The notes under the pieces were generated by a model. The model worked only from the letters and a program-made list of their open reading frames with translations. It had not been told where the DNA came from and did not search any database. This document shows, in pieces, positions 45,054-55,354 of a DNA stretch of 64,000 bases. The DNA comes from an uncultured Clostridium sp. (lineage in GTDB: Bacteria > Bacillota > Clostridia > Clostridiales > Clostridiaceae): positions 1-64,000 of the forward strand of contig NZ_CAJURG010000007.1 in the NCBI RefSeq assembly GCF_910588715.1, given 5' to 3'. How positions within the stretch are numbered: position 1 is the first letter of the stretch; every line of letters starts with the position of its first letter. Made by a program: the position numbers and the translations under genes.

Positions 45054-46523
45054 TTACTTCATTAAATATTTATCTACTGATAAGGCAACATTTCTTCCCT
45101 CTGTTATTCCCCACACAACTAAAGACGGACCCCTCCTTGCATCACCAGCTACAAATATCTTATCATTAGATGTTTTATAATCTATATCATTTGCATTAAT
45201 GCTTCCTCTATTATTAATCTCAACACCTAAATCTTTTACTATATAATCTTCAACACCTGTAAATCCCATAGCAATTAAAACTAAATCTGCATTCCAAATT
45301 TTTTCTGAACCTTCAATCTCTTTAAGAACCATTTTTCCATCTTTATTTTTAATCCATTCTACATCTACTGTCTTAAGAGATTTTACGTTTCCATTTTCAT
45401 CTCCATAAAACTCTTTAACACTAGTTAAATATCTTCTTGGATCATGCCCAAACTTTGCAATACACTCTTCTTGCCCATAATCAATTTTCAATATCTTTGC
45501 ATATTCCGGCCAAGGATTATTTTCTCCCCTAACCTTTAATGGTTCTCCCATTATTTCAAATTGATTTACAGATTTACATCCTTGCCTAATTGCTGTTCCA
45601 ACACAATCCGTTCCTGTATCTCCACCACCAATTATTATCACATCTTTATTAGTAGCTAAAATATCTAATCCTTTATTAAAATTTGATCCTATTATTCTTT
45701 TTGTATTATTAGTTAAATATTTTACTGCAAAATAAATTCCATTAAGCTCTCTTCCTGAAACTTTTAAATCTCTTGGCTTAGATGCACCTACTGTAATAAC
45801 TATTGCATCATATTCTTTATTTAATTCTTCCACACTAATATCAATACCAACATTTACACAAGTTTTAAAAATAATTCCCTCTTCCTTAAGAATATCCACT
45901 CTTCTTTTTATAATATTCTTTTCAAGCTTCATATTTGGTATACCATACATCATAAGCCCACCAACATGGTCTTCTCTTTCATATACAGTAACATTATGAC
46001 CAAGCCTATTCAAAAAATCTGCACAAGCAAGACCTGAAGGCCCTGAGCCTATAATTGCAACTTTTTTTCCTGTTCTTATTTTGGGAGGATTAGCCTTAAT
46101 TATTCCTTCACTAAATCCCTTTTCTATTAAATATTTTTCATTAGCCTTAACACTAACAGAATTTCCATGCAATCCACAAGTACAAGCATTTTCACATAAT
46201 GCAGGGCATACCCTTGATGTAAACTCTGGAAAATTACTAGTTTTTAAAAGCCTTTCTAGTCCAAGTTTCCATTTACCTAAATATATAAAATTATTCCATT
46301 CTGGAATAAGATTATTAAGTGGACATCCTGTTGCCATATTATTTAAAATTATTCCTGATTGACAAAATGGAACTCCACAGTCCATGCATCTTGCACCTTG
46401 CTCTTTTCTCTCCTCCTCTGTAAGAGGTGTATCAAATTCATTCCAATGATTTATTCTTTTTAATTCATTCTCTCTAATGCAATTTTTTCTACTAAATTCT
46501 ATAAAACCTGTTGATTTTCCCAT
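45054..46523 (-). CDS. gltD: Glutamate synthase, small (NAD(P)H) subunit
   Basis: 489 residues. N-terminal cysteines for iron-sulfur clusters (CMDCGVPFC, CPLNNLIPEWN, RVCPALCENACTCG) are followed by an FAD site (AIIGSGPSGLACADFL) and an NADPH site (VIIGGGDTGTDCVG). It passes electrons to GltB for conversion of glutamine plus 2-oxoglutarate to two glutamates. It starts 14 bp after gltB, as in most gltBD operons, and has a terminator at its end. Confidence 0.95.
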   Translation of the reverse strand: MGKSTGFIEFSRKNCIRENELKRINHWNEFDTPLTEEERKEQGARCMDCGVPFCQSGIILNNMATGCPLNNLIPEWNNFIYLGKWKLGLERLLKTSNFPEFTSRVCPALCENACTCGLHGNSVSVKANEKYLIEKGFSEGIIKANPPKIRTGKKVAIIGSGPSGLACADFLNRLGHNVTVYEREDHVGGLMMYGIPNMKLEKNIIKRRVDILKEEGIIFKTCVNVGIDISVEELNKEYDAIVITVGASKPRDLKVSGRELNGIYFAVKYLTNNTKRIIGSNFNKGLDILATNKDVIIIGGGDTGTDCVGTAIRQGCKSVNQFEIMGEPLKVRGENNPWPEYAKILKIDYGQEECIAKFGHDPRRYLTSVKEFYGDENGNVKSLKTVDVEWIKNKDGKMVLKEIEGSEKIWNADLVLIAMGFTGVEDYIVKDLGVEINNRGSINANDIDYKTSNDKIFVAGDARRGPSLVVWGITEGRNVALSVDKYLMK

Positions 46524-46537
46524 GATACTCCCCCTTT

Positions 46538-49500
46538 TTATATTCCTTTTCTTGTTTTTTCATAAAAGGCATTAATTAAAGCTTCATCTTTAGTAAATCC
46601 CTTTTCTTCATTTATTTTAACAAGCTCTAATACTTCCTTATAATCTTTAGGAATTATCTTTTTAAATTTAGATAAATATAAATCAAAATTATTTAAAATA
46701 TTTTTAGCTTTTTCTGAATTAGTAAGATTATAATGTTCTGTAATTATTCCCTTTAAAAATCCTATATCATCAACATTTAAGTTTTCAATAAGAACCATTT
46801 CCTTATTAACCTTAGAAACAAATTTATTATTTTCATCTAAAACATAAGCAATTCCACCGCTCATACCAGCTGCAAAATTATTTCCTGTTTCCCCCAATAT
46901 AACAACTCTTCCTCCTGTCATATATTCACAACCATGAGCTCCACAACCTTCAATTACAGCAATTGCTCCTGAATTTCTTACACAAAATCTTTCGCCAACT
47001 ATACCACTAAAAAAAGCTTTACCAGATGTAGCTCCATATAATGCAACATTACCAACTATAATATTTTCATCGGCTAATATCTTACTATCCTTAGGTTTAT
47101 ATACAACTATTTTTCCACCTGATAGCCCCTTACCAATATAATCATTACCATCACCTTCAACCTCTAAAGTTAATCCATTTGGTATAAATGCTCCAAAGCT
47201 TTGTCCTGCTGTTCCTGTACACTTAATACATATAGTATCTTCTTGTAATCCACTTGATTTATATCTTCTAGTAATTTCAGAACCTAATATTGTACCAAAT
47301 GCTCTATCTGTATTTAAAATATCAATTTCTATTTTAACTTTTTCCTTATTATCTAAAGCAGGTTTTGCAAGTTCTAAAAGCACTTTTGAATCCTTAACAT
47401 TATTAAGTTTGTGGTCATATTTATTATTTAAATTAAATTTAATACCATTTTTAGAGTTAACTTGTGATTTATCTAAAACCAAAGATAAATCTACTTTATT
47501 AGCCTTCCAATTATTAATATTATCTTTTTTCTTTAACTTATCTACTCTACCAACCATTTCATCAATAGTCCTAAATCCAAGCTTAGCCATGTATTCTCTT
47601 AACTCTTCTGCAATAAATTCCATAAAATTAACTACATATTCTGGCTTACCCGTAAAGTTTTTTCTTAGCTTTTCATTTTGAGTTGCAATTCCAACTGGAC
47701 AAGTATCTAAATTACATACCCTCATAATTACACAACCTAAACTTACAAGTGGTGCAGTTGCAAATCCAAACTCTTCTGCTCCAAGTAATGCTGCTATTGC
47801 AACATCTCTTCCTGTCATAAGTTTACCATCAGTTTCAATCCTAACCCTATCCCTTAAATTATTCATAACAAGAGTTTGTTGTACTTCTGCAAGACCTAGT
47901 TCCCATGGAATACCTGCATGTTGAATAGAAGTTTTAGGAGATGCCCCTGTTCCCCCATCATAACCTGATACTAATATTACATCAGCACCAGCCTTAGAAA
48001 CACCAGCTGCAACTGTTCCAACTCCTGCTTCTGAAACTAATTTTACAGAAACATCAGCATATATATTAGAATTTTTTAAATCATATATAAGTTGTGCTAA
48101 ATCTTCTATTGAATAAATATCATGATGTGGTGGTGGTGAAATAAGACCAACTGCTGGAGTTGAATGTCTAGTTTTTGCAATCCAAGGATATACTTTTGAT
48201 GCTGGAAGCTGTCCACCTTCTCCTGGCTTTGCACCTTGAGCCATCTTTATTTGTAATTCATCTGCATTAACCAAATATTCTGATGTAACACCAAATCTAC
48301 CTGAAGCAATTTGCTTAATTTTAGATCTCTTTGAATCACCATTTGCAAGTGGAATCCACCTTTCTTTGTCCTCCCCACCTTCTCCTGTATTAGATTTTCC
48401 TCCTAATCTATTCATTGCTATAGCAAGTGTTTCATGAGCTTCTTTTGAAATTGAACCATATGACATTGCCCCTGTTTTAAATCTTTTAACAATGGAAGAT
48501 ACAGGCTCTACCTCATCTAATGAAATAGGATTTAATTCAAACTCAAAATCTAACAATCCCCTTAAAGTTAAACCTTCTTCTTTATTTATTAAGTTAGAAT
48601 ATTCTTTAAACTTTTTATAGTCCCCTGTTTTAGTTGCTTGTTGTAACATATAAATAGTTTTTGGATTATATAAATGCTTTTCTCCTGCACTTCTTAATTT
48701 ATCTCTTCCAAAATTATCTAAATCAAAATTAAGCTGTTTATACCTCTTATTAAAAGCCATTTCATGCTTAGATAATGCTTCTTTTTCTATATCACTTAAA
48801 GTTAATCCACCAATTCTACTAACAGTATTTGTAAAATACTTATCTATCACACCTTTATCTATTCCCAAAGCTTCAAATATTTGAGCTCCTTGATATGATC
48901 TAATAGATGAAATACCCATCTTAGAAAGTATCTTGGTTATTCCTTTAACAACAGCTTTATCATAATTATTTATTGCTTCTTCATATGGAATACTAATAAT
49001 TTCATCTTCAACTAATTCATGTATACATTGATAAGCTAAATAAGGATTAACAGCCGTAGCACCATATCCTAAAAGTGTTGCAAAATGATGGACTTCTCTA
49101 GCTTCTCCTGTTTCTATAATAATATCTGCCAAACTTCTAACACCTTTTTTAATTAAATAATTATTCATTGTAGAAACAGCTAATAATGAAGGAATTGGTA
49201 CATTTGATTCATCAATAAATCTATCACTTAATACTATTACATTTGCTCCTTCATTAATAAGTTGAAGTGCTTCCCTACACAAATACTTTAATGATATTTC
49301 TAAACTATTCTTTTTAGTTTTATCAAATGTAATATCTAATGTTTTAATATTATAACCATTTCCATCTAATGATTTTATTTTAACTAAATCTTTATCGCTA
49401 ATAATTGGATTTAAAATTTCTATTTGTCTTAAACCTTCAGGTGAATCTTCTAATATATTTCCCTTAGACCCTAAATAAACATTAGTTGATGTTACAATCT

Positions 49501-51103
49501 CTTCTCTTATTGCATCTATTGGCGGATTTGTTACTTGTGCAAATAATTGCTTAAAGTAATTAAATAATGGTTGCTCCTTTAAGGATAATACTGCAAGTGG
49601 AGTATCAATACCCATAGCGGCTATTGGTTCACTCTTATTTTGAGCCATTTCATATATATTAGTTTTTAAATCCTCATATCCATATCCAAAAACTTTTTGG
49701 AAAGTTTTTATCTCTTCTTTACCCATAAAATCTTGTTCATAATTATTTATGTTTATATTTTTAAGTAATGTTAACTTATTATCTAGCCATTCTTTATAGG
49801 GCTTTTCTAAAATATATTTTTTCTTAATTTCTTCATCTTGAATAAGCTCTCCCTTAACAGTATCAACTAATAAAACTTTTCCTGGTTTTAATCTATCCTT
49901 TTTTATAACCTTTTTTTCATCTATATATACTGCTCCTGTTTCTGATGAAAGATACAAATATCCATCATCTGTTATATAATATCTAGATGGCCTTAATCCA
50001 TTTCTATCTAATACAGCCCCTACCTTTTCTCCATCTGTAAATACTATAGATGCAGGACCATCCCATGGCTCCATTAATGTTGAATTATATTTATAAAAAG
50101 CCTTCTTATCTTCATCTATATTTTTAGCCTTTTCCCATGGTTCTGGTATCAGCATTAATACTGACCTAGCTAAATCTCTTCCACCCATATATAAAAATTC
50201 TAATACGTTATCAAGTGTTGCAGAATCTGAACCTTCTTTATTTATTATAGGTAATATCTCTGAAAGCTTATCTCCAAATACTTCTGATGTAATAGAAGCT
50301 TCTCTTGAATAAATCTTATTAACATTTCCCCTTAAAGTATTTATTTCACCATTGTGAACTATCATTCTATTAGGATGTGCTCTTTCCCAGCTTGGAAAAG
50401 TATTTGTTGAATATCTTGAATGAACTAATGCTATAGCTGACTCAATATCCTTATCTAATAAATCATTATAAAATTTTCTTACTTGAGTTGATAAAAGCAT
50501 TCCCTTATAAACTATTGTTCTTGAAGAAAGAGATACTACGTAATTGCTACAACTACTTAATTTCCTTTCCTCATTAAAAGCTTTTTCAATATTTCTTCTT
50601 AATATATATAAATCTCTTTCAAAATTCATTGAGTCTTTTATGTTATTTGGTTTTTCTAATATAATTTGAATAATATTAGGCATAGAGTCTAATACACTCT
50701 TTCCAAGAGAACTGCAATCAACTGGTACCTCTCTTGATAAAATTACTTTATAATTTTTATCACTTAAAACCTTATTTATTATATTTAATGCAATTTCTCT
50801 CTTTTTCTCTTCCCTTGGAAGAAAAAATGATCCTACTGCATATTCTCCACTTTCAGGCAAATTAACATTATATTCTTTACATACCTTACTAAAAAATTTA
50901 TGTGGTATTTGAATTAAAATACCAGCTCCATCACCAGTATTTTCATCTGCTCCAGTTCCACCTCTGTGCTTTAAATTTTCTAAAATATCTAAAGCATCAC
51001 TTATTACTTTATTAGATTTTTTCCCCTTAATATTTACTACAGCACCTATTCCACATGCATCATGTTCAAAGCTACTGTCATACAAGCCCCAATTTTTCTT
51101 CAT
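46538..51103 (-). CDS. gltB: Glutamate synthase, large subunit
   Basis: 1521 residues, full length. The glutaminase nucleophile is Cys17 in HDACGIGAVVN, after a short propeptide. The central and FMN-binding domains follow, with the 3Fe-4S cysteines in CVIMRVCNLDTCPVG (about 1125-1140), and the C-terminal beta-helix domain (NLDVDDIGFLKGI region) completes it. Paired with gltD. A divergent cysteine-synthase-family gene starts 166 bp away; the intervening sequence holds both promoters, which I could not define with confidence. Confidence 0.96.
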   Translation of the reverse strand: MKKNWGLYDSSFEHDACGIGAVVNIKGKKSNKVISDALDILENLKHRGGTGADENTGDGAGILIQIPHKFFSKVCKEYNVNLPESGEYAVGSFFLPREEKKREIALNIINKVLSDKNYKVILSREVPVDCSSLGKSVLDSMPNIIQIILEKPNNIKDSMNFERDLYILRRNIEKAFNEERKLSSCSNYVVSLSSRTIVYKGMLLSTQVRKFYNDLLDKDIESAIALVHSRYSTNTFPSWERAHPNRMIVHNGEINTLRGNVNKIYSREASITSEVFGDKLSEILPIINKEGSDSATLDNVLEFLYMGGRDLARSVLMLIPEPWEKAKNIDEDKKAFYKYNSTLMEPWDGPASIVFTDGEKVGAVLDRNGLRPSRYYITDDGYLYLSSETGAVYIDEKKVIKKDRLKPGKVLLVDTVKGELIQDEEIKKKYILEKPYKEWLDNKLTLLKNININNYEQDFMGKEEIKTFQKVFGYGYEDLKTNIYEMAQNKSEPIAAMGIDTPLAVLSLKEQPLFNYFKQLFAQVTNPPIDAIREEIVTSTNVYLGSKGNILEDSPEGLRQIEILNPIISDKDLVKIKSLDGNGYNIKTLDITFDKTKKNSLEISLKYLCREALQLINEGANVIVLSDRFIDESNVPIPSLLAVSTMNNYLIKKGVRSLADIIIETGEAREVHHFATLLGYGATAVNPYLAYQCIHELVEDEIISIPYEEAINNYDKAVVKGITKILSKMGISSIRSYQGAQIFEALGIDKGVIDKYFTNTVSRIGGLTLSDIEKEALSKHEMAFNKRYKQLNFDLDNFGRDKLRSAGEKHLYNPKTIYMLQQATKTGDYKKFKEYSNLINKEEGLTLRGLLDFEFELNPISLDEVEPVSSIVKRFKTGAMSYGSISKEAHETLAIAMNRLGGKSNTGEGGEDKERWIPLANGDSKRSKIKQIASGRFGVTSEYLVNADELQIKMAQGAKPGEGGQLPASKVYPWIAKTRHSTPAVGLISPPPHHDIYSIEDLAQLIYDLKNSNIYADVSVKLVSEAGVGTVAAGVSKAGADVILVSGYDGGTGASPKTSIQHAGIPWELGLAEVQQTLVMNNLRDRVRIETDGKLMTGRDVAIAALLGAEEFGFATAPLVSLGCVIMRVCNLDTCPVGIATQNEKLRKNFTGKPEYVVNFMEFIAEELREYMAKLGFRTIDEMVGRVDKLKKKDNINNWKANKVDLSLVLDKSQVNSKNGIKFNLNNKYDHKLNNVKDSKVLLELAKPALDNKEKVKIEIDILNTDRAFGTILGSEITRRYKSSGLQEDTICIKCTGTAGQSFGAFIPNGLTLEVEGDGNDYIGKGLSGGKIVVYKPKDSKILADENIIVGNVALYGATSGKAFFSGIVGERFCVRNSGAIAVIEGCGAHGCEYMTGGRVVILGETGNNFAAGMSGGIAYVLDENNKFVSKVNKEMVLIENLNVDDIGFLKGIITEHYNLTNSEKAKNILNNFDLYLSKFKKIIPKDYKEVLELVKINEEKGFTKDEALINAFYEKTRKGI

Positions 51104-51269
51104 ATCAAGCGCCCCTTTTAATTCTATATTTTCATGCTAAAAATCAACTATTAAATTATTATATTAAAATCTAATTTTTAATTTTAAACAATCCGTACTA
51201 TAAAAAATACTATGCATTAATTTTTTCTCATATACTAACATAAATAACTTTTTAGGAGTGACAATTTTT

Positions 51270-52277
51270 ATGAAAGATATATTTAATAAATTCAACCATT
51301 TAGAAAAATTAATTGGTAATACTCCTTTAATTGAAATTTCATTAAAATATAAAGATAAAAAAATGAAAATTTATTCTAAACTTGAGTATTACAATTTAAC
51401 CGGAAGTGTTAAAGATAGAATAGCTGTATATATGCTAAAACAAGCTTACATGAACAAAGAAATTAATGAAGATGATTTAATTTTAGAAGCTACTAGCGGA
51501 AATACTGGAATATCCTTTGCAGCAGTAGCTTCATATTTAGGACATGATGTTCATATATACATGCCAGATTGGATGAGCTCTGAAAGAAAAAAATTATTAG
51601 AAAGCTATAATGCTAAACTGCACTTAGTTTCAAAAGAAGATGGAGGATTTTTAAAATGCATATCTTTAACTGAACAATGCAAGGCTAATTGTTCTAACAT
51701 ATTTTTACCTAGACAATTTTCAAATGAAGATAACATAAATGCACATTATAATTCTACTGCACCAGAAATATACTCTACATTAAGAAAACATCATTTATCA
51801 CCGTCTATTTTTGTTGCTGGAGTTGGTACTGGTGGAACAGTAATGGGTATATTTAAATATTTTAAAGAAAAAAATCGTCATTTTAAAGCATATCCTATAG
51901 AGCCTGCATCTTCTCCAACACTTTCAACAGGAAGTCATACTGGATGTCATAGAATTCAAGGAATTTCTGATGAGTTTGTTCCAGAAATAGTTGATTTAAC
52001 TCAATTAGATGAAGTTCTATCCGTTGATGATGGTGATGCTATAATTATGGCACAAATGCTATCTAAAGAATTTGGCCTTGGAGTTGGAATTTCTTCTGGT
52101 GCTAATTTTATAGGAGCTATTAAAGCATTAGAAATTAATAAGTCAGTTTCTGGAGCAATAACAATATTTGCTGATGATAATAAAAAATATCTTTCTACAG
52201 ATTTGATGAATAAAGAACCTGTAAAAGATGGTTTTATTTCTTCTGATGTTAAACTCATAGACTTTAGAGTTTTATAA
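51270..52277 (+). CDS. PLP-dependent cysteine synthase family protein
   Basis: About 335 residues. Start at the ATG at 51270, because the GTG at 51258 overlaps the ribosome site TTAGGAGTG. LIGNTPLIE, GSVKDRIAVYML (PLP lysine about residue 46), EATSGNTGISFAAVA and GVGTGGTVMGIF are the fold-type II signatures shared by O-acetylserine sulfhydrylases, cystathionine beta-synthases and relatives. The segment GCHRIQGISDEFVPEIV differs from the CysK consensus. It is divergent from gltB. No transsulfuration neighbour is seen, so the exact reaction (cysteine synthesis or another beta-replacement) is open. Confidence 0.8.
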   Translation: MKDIFNKFNHLEKLIGNTPLIEISLKYKDKKMKIYSKLEYYNLTGSVKDRIAVYMLKQAYMNKEINEDDLILEATSGNTGISFAAVASYLGHDVHIYMPDWMSSERKKLLESYNAKLHLVSKEDGGFLKCISLTEQCKANCSNIFLPRQFSNEDNINAHYNSTAPEIYSTLRKHHLSPSIFVAGVGTGGTVMGIFKYFKEKNRHFKAYPIEPASSPTLSTGSHTGCHRIQGISDEFVPEIVDLTQLDEVLSVDDGDAIIMAQMLSKEFGLGVGISSGANFIGAIKALEINKSVSGAITIFADDNKKYLSTDLMNKEPVKDGFISSDVKLIDFRVL

Positions 52278-52286
52278 ATAATTTAA

Positions 52287-52319
52287 AAGGCTAAATATTC
52301 ATTTTGAACATTTAGCCTT
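52287..52319 (+). terminator. Terminator-like hairpin after the cysteine-synthase-family gene
   Basis: Ten-bp stem AAGGCTAAAT/ATTTAGCCTT (52287-52296 with 52310-52319), 10 bp after the stop codon; the downstream T-run is poor, so termination is likely but weak. Confidence 0.65.
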
Positions 52320-52427
52320 AATCAAAATAAAAATACAGCAATATACCCTTATAATTTTACTATATTCTTTTAAGTTAACCAATAGATTAATTTATATATT
52401 AGTTGTCAAATACTTTCAATAATCTAT

Positions 52428-53447
52428 TTAATTATTTATATTATAATTTATTAACTCTTTTACTTCTTTATTAATAATAAATTTATTAATATCTATATTT
52501 TTATCTGAATAAATTGGTATCATAGCAAATTTACTTTTATGTTGCTTTAAAAGTAACATAACTCTTCTACTAACTGTTATCTCTGGCCTAACAAAAAATT
52601 TATCTGAATCCTTAAATGCCATATAAGATAAATTAAAATCTTTAAAATTATTTAATATATATTCATCACTATAAATACAAACATCACTATCTTTTTTAAA
52701 GTAATTACAAAGTGGTGATTTTTCACTTGGATAAAATACACCTTCATTCGAAAATAATGATGAAATTTCAGTTTTTATTTTAGGTTGTTCAATTATATTT
52801 GTTACCTTTAATTGATAAAATATTATTTCATCAGTATTAATCTTCTTTACAGGAAGCAATTTAAAACCAGTAAAATTATTATCTTCAAAAAACTCTCCTA
52901 AAGATTTATTAATAAAATATAAATTGGCATATCCAGTATTGTATTCTTGAAACTGTACCTTATTTACAATATTTTTATTACAAACTAAATTTTCTTTATT
53001 ATCGAAAATAATAAAGTTTTCTGTTAAATTTATAGGGTTAATTTTTTTATTATTTTCATTTATACATTTTTCCGAAATACTACTTTGATAAAAATTAAGA
53101 ATTAGTTTAAAATACTCACAATTAATATAATCATTTTTACTGTATTCAATAATTTCATAATCACCTTTTATAATATTATAATTTAAAATTAATCCCTTCT
53201 CATTAAAAAATTTTAATATTTTTTTATGTTCAATAGAATTATAATCAAAAAATTCAGTTGAGGGATTAGAGCTATACCTTATATATTCTTTAGTTTCTTC
53301 ATCATAAAAATCATAATCATATTTAATCTTAACTAAATTATAATAATCAGGCAAAATTTTTAATTTTATCATATAATCTTGCAGCTCTTTCAAAATAGAA
53401 TCCTCTATAGTATCTAATATTATTTCATAATATATTTTACATTTCAA
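52428..53447 (-). CDS. Probable immunity protein (unrecognised family)
   Basis: 339 residues, cytosolic (no signal or membrane helix), Lys/Asn/Tyr-rich. The pattern in the C-terminal part (MAFKDSDKFFVRPEITVSRR, VMLLLKQHKSKFAMIPIY) and the middle LYFINKSLGEFFEDNNFTGFKLLPV resemble large Imm11/DUF1629-type immunity proteins, though I cannot make a firm family match. It follows the broken toxin gene by 32 bp in the classic toxin-then-immunity order. Because the toxin is broken, it may now act as an orphan immunity protein. Function is inferred from context. Confidence 0.6.
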   Translation of the reverse strand: MKCKIYYEIILDTIEDSILKELQDYMIKLKILPDYYNLVKIKYDYDFYDEETKEYIRYSSNPSTEFFDYNSIEHKKILKFFNEKGLILNYNIIKGDYEIIEYSKNDYINCEYFKLILNFYQSSISEKCINENNKKINPINLTENFIIFDNKENLVCNKNIVNKVQFQEYNTGYANLYFINKSLGEFFEDNNFTGFKLLPVKKINTDEIIFYQLKVTNIIEQPKIKTEISSLFSNEGVFYPSEKSPLCNYFKKDSDVCIYSDEYILNNFKDFNLSYMAFKDSDKFFVRPEITVSRRVMLLLKQHKSKFAMIPIYSDKNIDINKFIINKEVKELINYNINN

Positions 53448-53479
53448 TTTTATTCACTAGCTCCCGTAAGTATTTTAAA

Positions 53480-53680
53480 TTAATATGGTCTAGCTACTGA
53501 TACGAACTCTTTTAAAAATAAGTATAATTTATCCCCAGTTTGATCATATAATTCCTGGTAGGTTTTTCTCATACCATTTCTTACTTGTTGTTCATTATAA
53601 ACGTGACCATAAGGTAAATATTTTCTAGACATAGCAGTTATTTTTCTATGATCTTCAGTTTTTATTAAAATAGAAAACAT
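53480..53680 (-). pseudogene. C-terminal fragment of the frameshifted HNH-like toxin gene
   Basis: 66 residues from an internal ATG; the same frame extends upstream (codons for ASDSN) to join the 207-residue fragment through a one-base shift. The sequence has the end of an HNH/EndoVII-type domain: TEDHRKITAMSRKYLPYGHVY and a C-terminal Tyr/Leu-rich helix. Families with an HHIIEKRF...EHRxIT...LPYG arrangement are common polymorphic-toxin nucleases. Alone this part would not carry the first His-containing strand. It ends 32 bp before the probable immunity gene. Confidence 0.6.
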
Positions 53681-54288
53681 ATTGCTATCACTTGCCCTTT
53701 AAAAGCACCTTTTAATCTTTTTTCTATAATATGGTATCTTCCATATCCAGTTCGTGCAGGCATTGATGAATATCTTGTTATTCCTGCTTTTTTTGCAGTT
53801 CTATTACCCCAAGTAAGGGCATCTTGTAATTTAGAACTTCCTTTAATTGCTGATAACGCACCATTAACTGCTGGAACACCTGGTAATACAACAGCACCAG
53901 CATCAAAAACAACCCCTATTGCATTCCATAAACTAGAGTTAGCATTAAATTCAGATATTGATATAACTAAAGATCCTATATCAAATAAAGCTCCAACAAT
54001 TTTAGATTCAACATAAGTTTCAACACTTTTTACATTAAAACTTTCGATAGTATAATCACTACTACTAAACGATTCTATTATTTCATGGTAATTAGAATTA
54101 TTAGTAAATGGAATAGTTATTATATCTCTATGTCCATCTTTTTCATTCTTTAAATTTACTTCTAATTCATTACTAATTATTAAACTTTCATAATCTCTAT
54201 CATTTATTTCTAAATAGGTTTCTGTTAAGCTTTTATTAAATATATTTAAAACTTCAGCTTGTACCACATTAGTTAATAAAACATTCAA
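53665..54288 (-). pseudogene. N-terminal part of a secreted HNH-like toxin gene, frameshifted
   Basis: 207 residues. It begins at a TTG with no good ribosome site; the upstream in-frame codons read as a hydrophobic signal-like stretch (YLYLFLFL) but hit a stop with no ATG, so the 5' end looks damaged. The middle (about 97-160) has a Gly/Ala-rich membrane-like segment (FDAGAVVLPGVPAVNGALSA) typical of pretoxin regions, and the end reads GRYHIIEKRLKGAF, the start of an HNH-type nuclease core. In this frame it then stops, while the -1 frame continues the domain. Adding one A within the AAAGGG run at about 53700 would restore the fusion. Confidence 0.6.
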
Positions 54289-54584
54289 AAATAGAAATAA
54301 ATAAAGATAAAATTTTATTTATTTTTTATAATAATTCTTACCCCTTTTTCAATTATAATTCTTATTTTACTATAAAAAAACAACATAATAAAATATATGA
54401 TTGATTATCAAACAAAAAAATAAATATAATAGCTTATACTGAAATCAATATATTAATATTAGATATTATTTTAATTTATGGAAAAAATTTTATTTATTAA
54501 CTTCTTTATTTAATAAAATCTAAGGAATACAAATATTTATCCTAAGCAAACTATAAATATAAAATGCTTAAGGAGATGCTTAAA

Positions 54585-55139
54585 ATGAAAAAAAGATTTA
54601 AATTAATATCTTTGTTGCTACTATCTTTATTACTATTTGGATTAGTTGGATGTGGTGATAATAAATCTAATGATTCTACTACTAAAAATCCACTTACTAA
54701 TCAAGAATATTTTGATTACTTAACAGAAAGATACAATCATTATTTTAGTAACTCTTCTCTTGATACAACATATGATATTTATGTAGATGATTTTACATAT
54801 GATGATGAATATTATGAATTTGTAACTGGATATACTGATTCTTATAGTCAATTAAAAACAAACTTAGAAGCATTTAAAAGCGATCTAGAAAATAATGTTG
54901 TAAAGGGAAATGCTGAAGTTGATAAATATAATCAAGATGTAATAACAGCTACTGATAAGGCTATTATTGCAGTTGATGATTATAATGGAAGTTTTGCTGA
55001 AAAAACTAAAGACTATGCAACTTTATCAAAAGATGAAGTGGTTAATGGTCTAAGAAACTTAACATTAAAAGCTCATGATGCTAGAATAGACTTAAAAAAT
55101 TTAGTTAATGATGCAAAAAATAAATTAGGTATAAAATAA
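54585..55139 (+). CDS. Small lipoprotein of unknown function
   Basis: About 184 residues from the ATG at 54585, which has AAGGAGATG upstream; an earlier in-frame ATG at 54564 lies before that site and is less likely. The signal peptide ends in the lipobox GLVGC (Cys about 24). The mature part is hydrophilic and probably alpha-helical (YDEFVTGYTDSYSQLKTN and KDEVVNGLRNLTLKAHDARID), with many Asp, Lys and Tyr. I do not recognise the family. It stands alone with its own terminator. The roughly 300 bp before it, up to the toxin start, are AT-rich with no clear feature. Confidence 0.75.
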   Translation: MKKRFKLISLLLLSLLLFGLVGCGDNKSNDSTTKNPLTNQEYFDYLTERYNHYFSNSSLDTTYDIYVDDFTYDDEYYEFVTGYTDSYSQLKTNLEAFKSDLENNVVKGNAEVDKYNQDVITATDKAIIAVDDYNGSFAEKTKDYATLSKDEVVNGLRNLTLKAHDARIDLKNLVNDAKNKLGIK

Positions 55140-55141
55140 AA

Positions 55142-55175
55142 AAATAGCTCTGGATTTTTAAAGCCAGAGCTATTT
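55142..55175 (+). terminator. Terminator of the small lipoprotein gene
   Basis: Twelve-bp stem AAATAGCTCTGG/CCAGAGCTATTT (55142-55153 with 55164-55175) followed by T-rich sequence, starting 2 bp after the stop codon. Confidence 0.9.
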
Positions 55176-55354
55176 TTTTATTTTATATATTACAATTACT
55201 CAATAAGGTAGGATATACTTAATTAAAATACTTTTATCTACTGCCTAAATCACAGTAGTTTTATTACATTAATTAACTTATTACTTTTTATACACAAGAT
55301 AAAATAACTATTACATATATAATTATATTATGTAAATACCCTTATATATGTTAC

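Noticed and set aside
51104..51269. T-box or glutamine/glycine-type riboswitch between gltB and the cysteine-synthase-family gene
   Set aside because: The gap is only about 165 bp, shows no specifier-loop or T-box sequence (TGGNACCGCG), and no strong stem.
53690..53715. Programmed -1 frameshift joining the toxin fragments
   Set aside because: The zero-frame codons around the run do not form an X_XXY_YYZ slippery heptamer, and the 5' end is damaged too, so gene decay is simpler.
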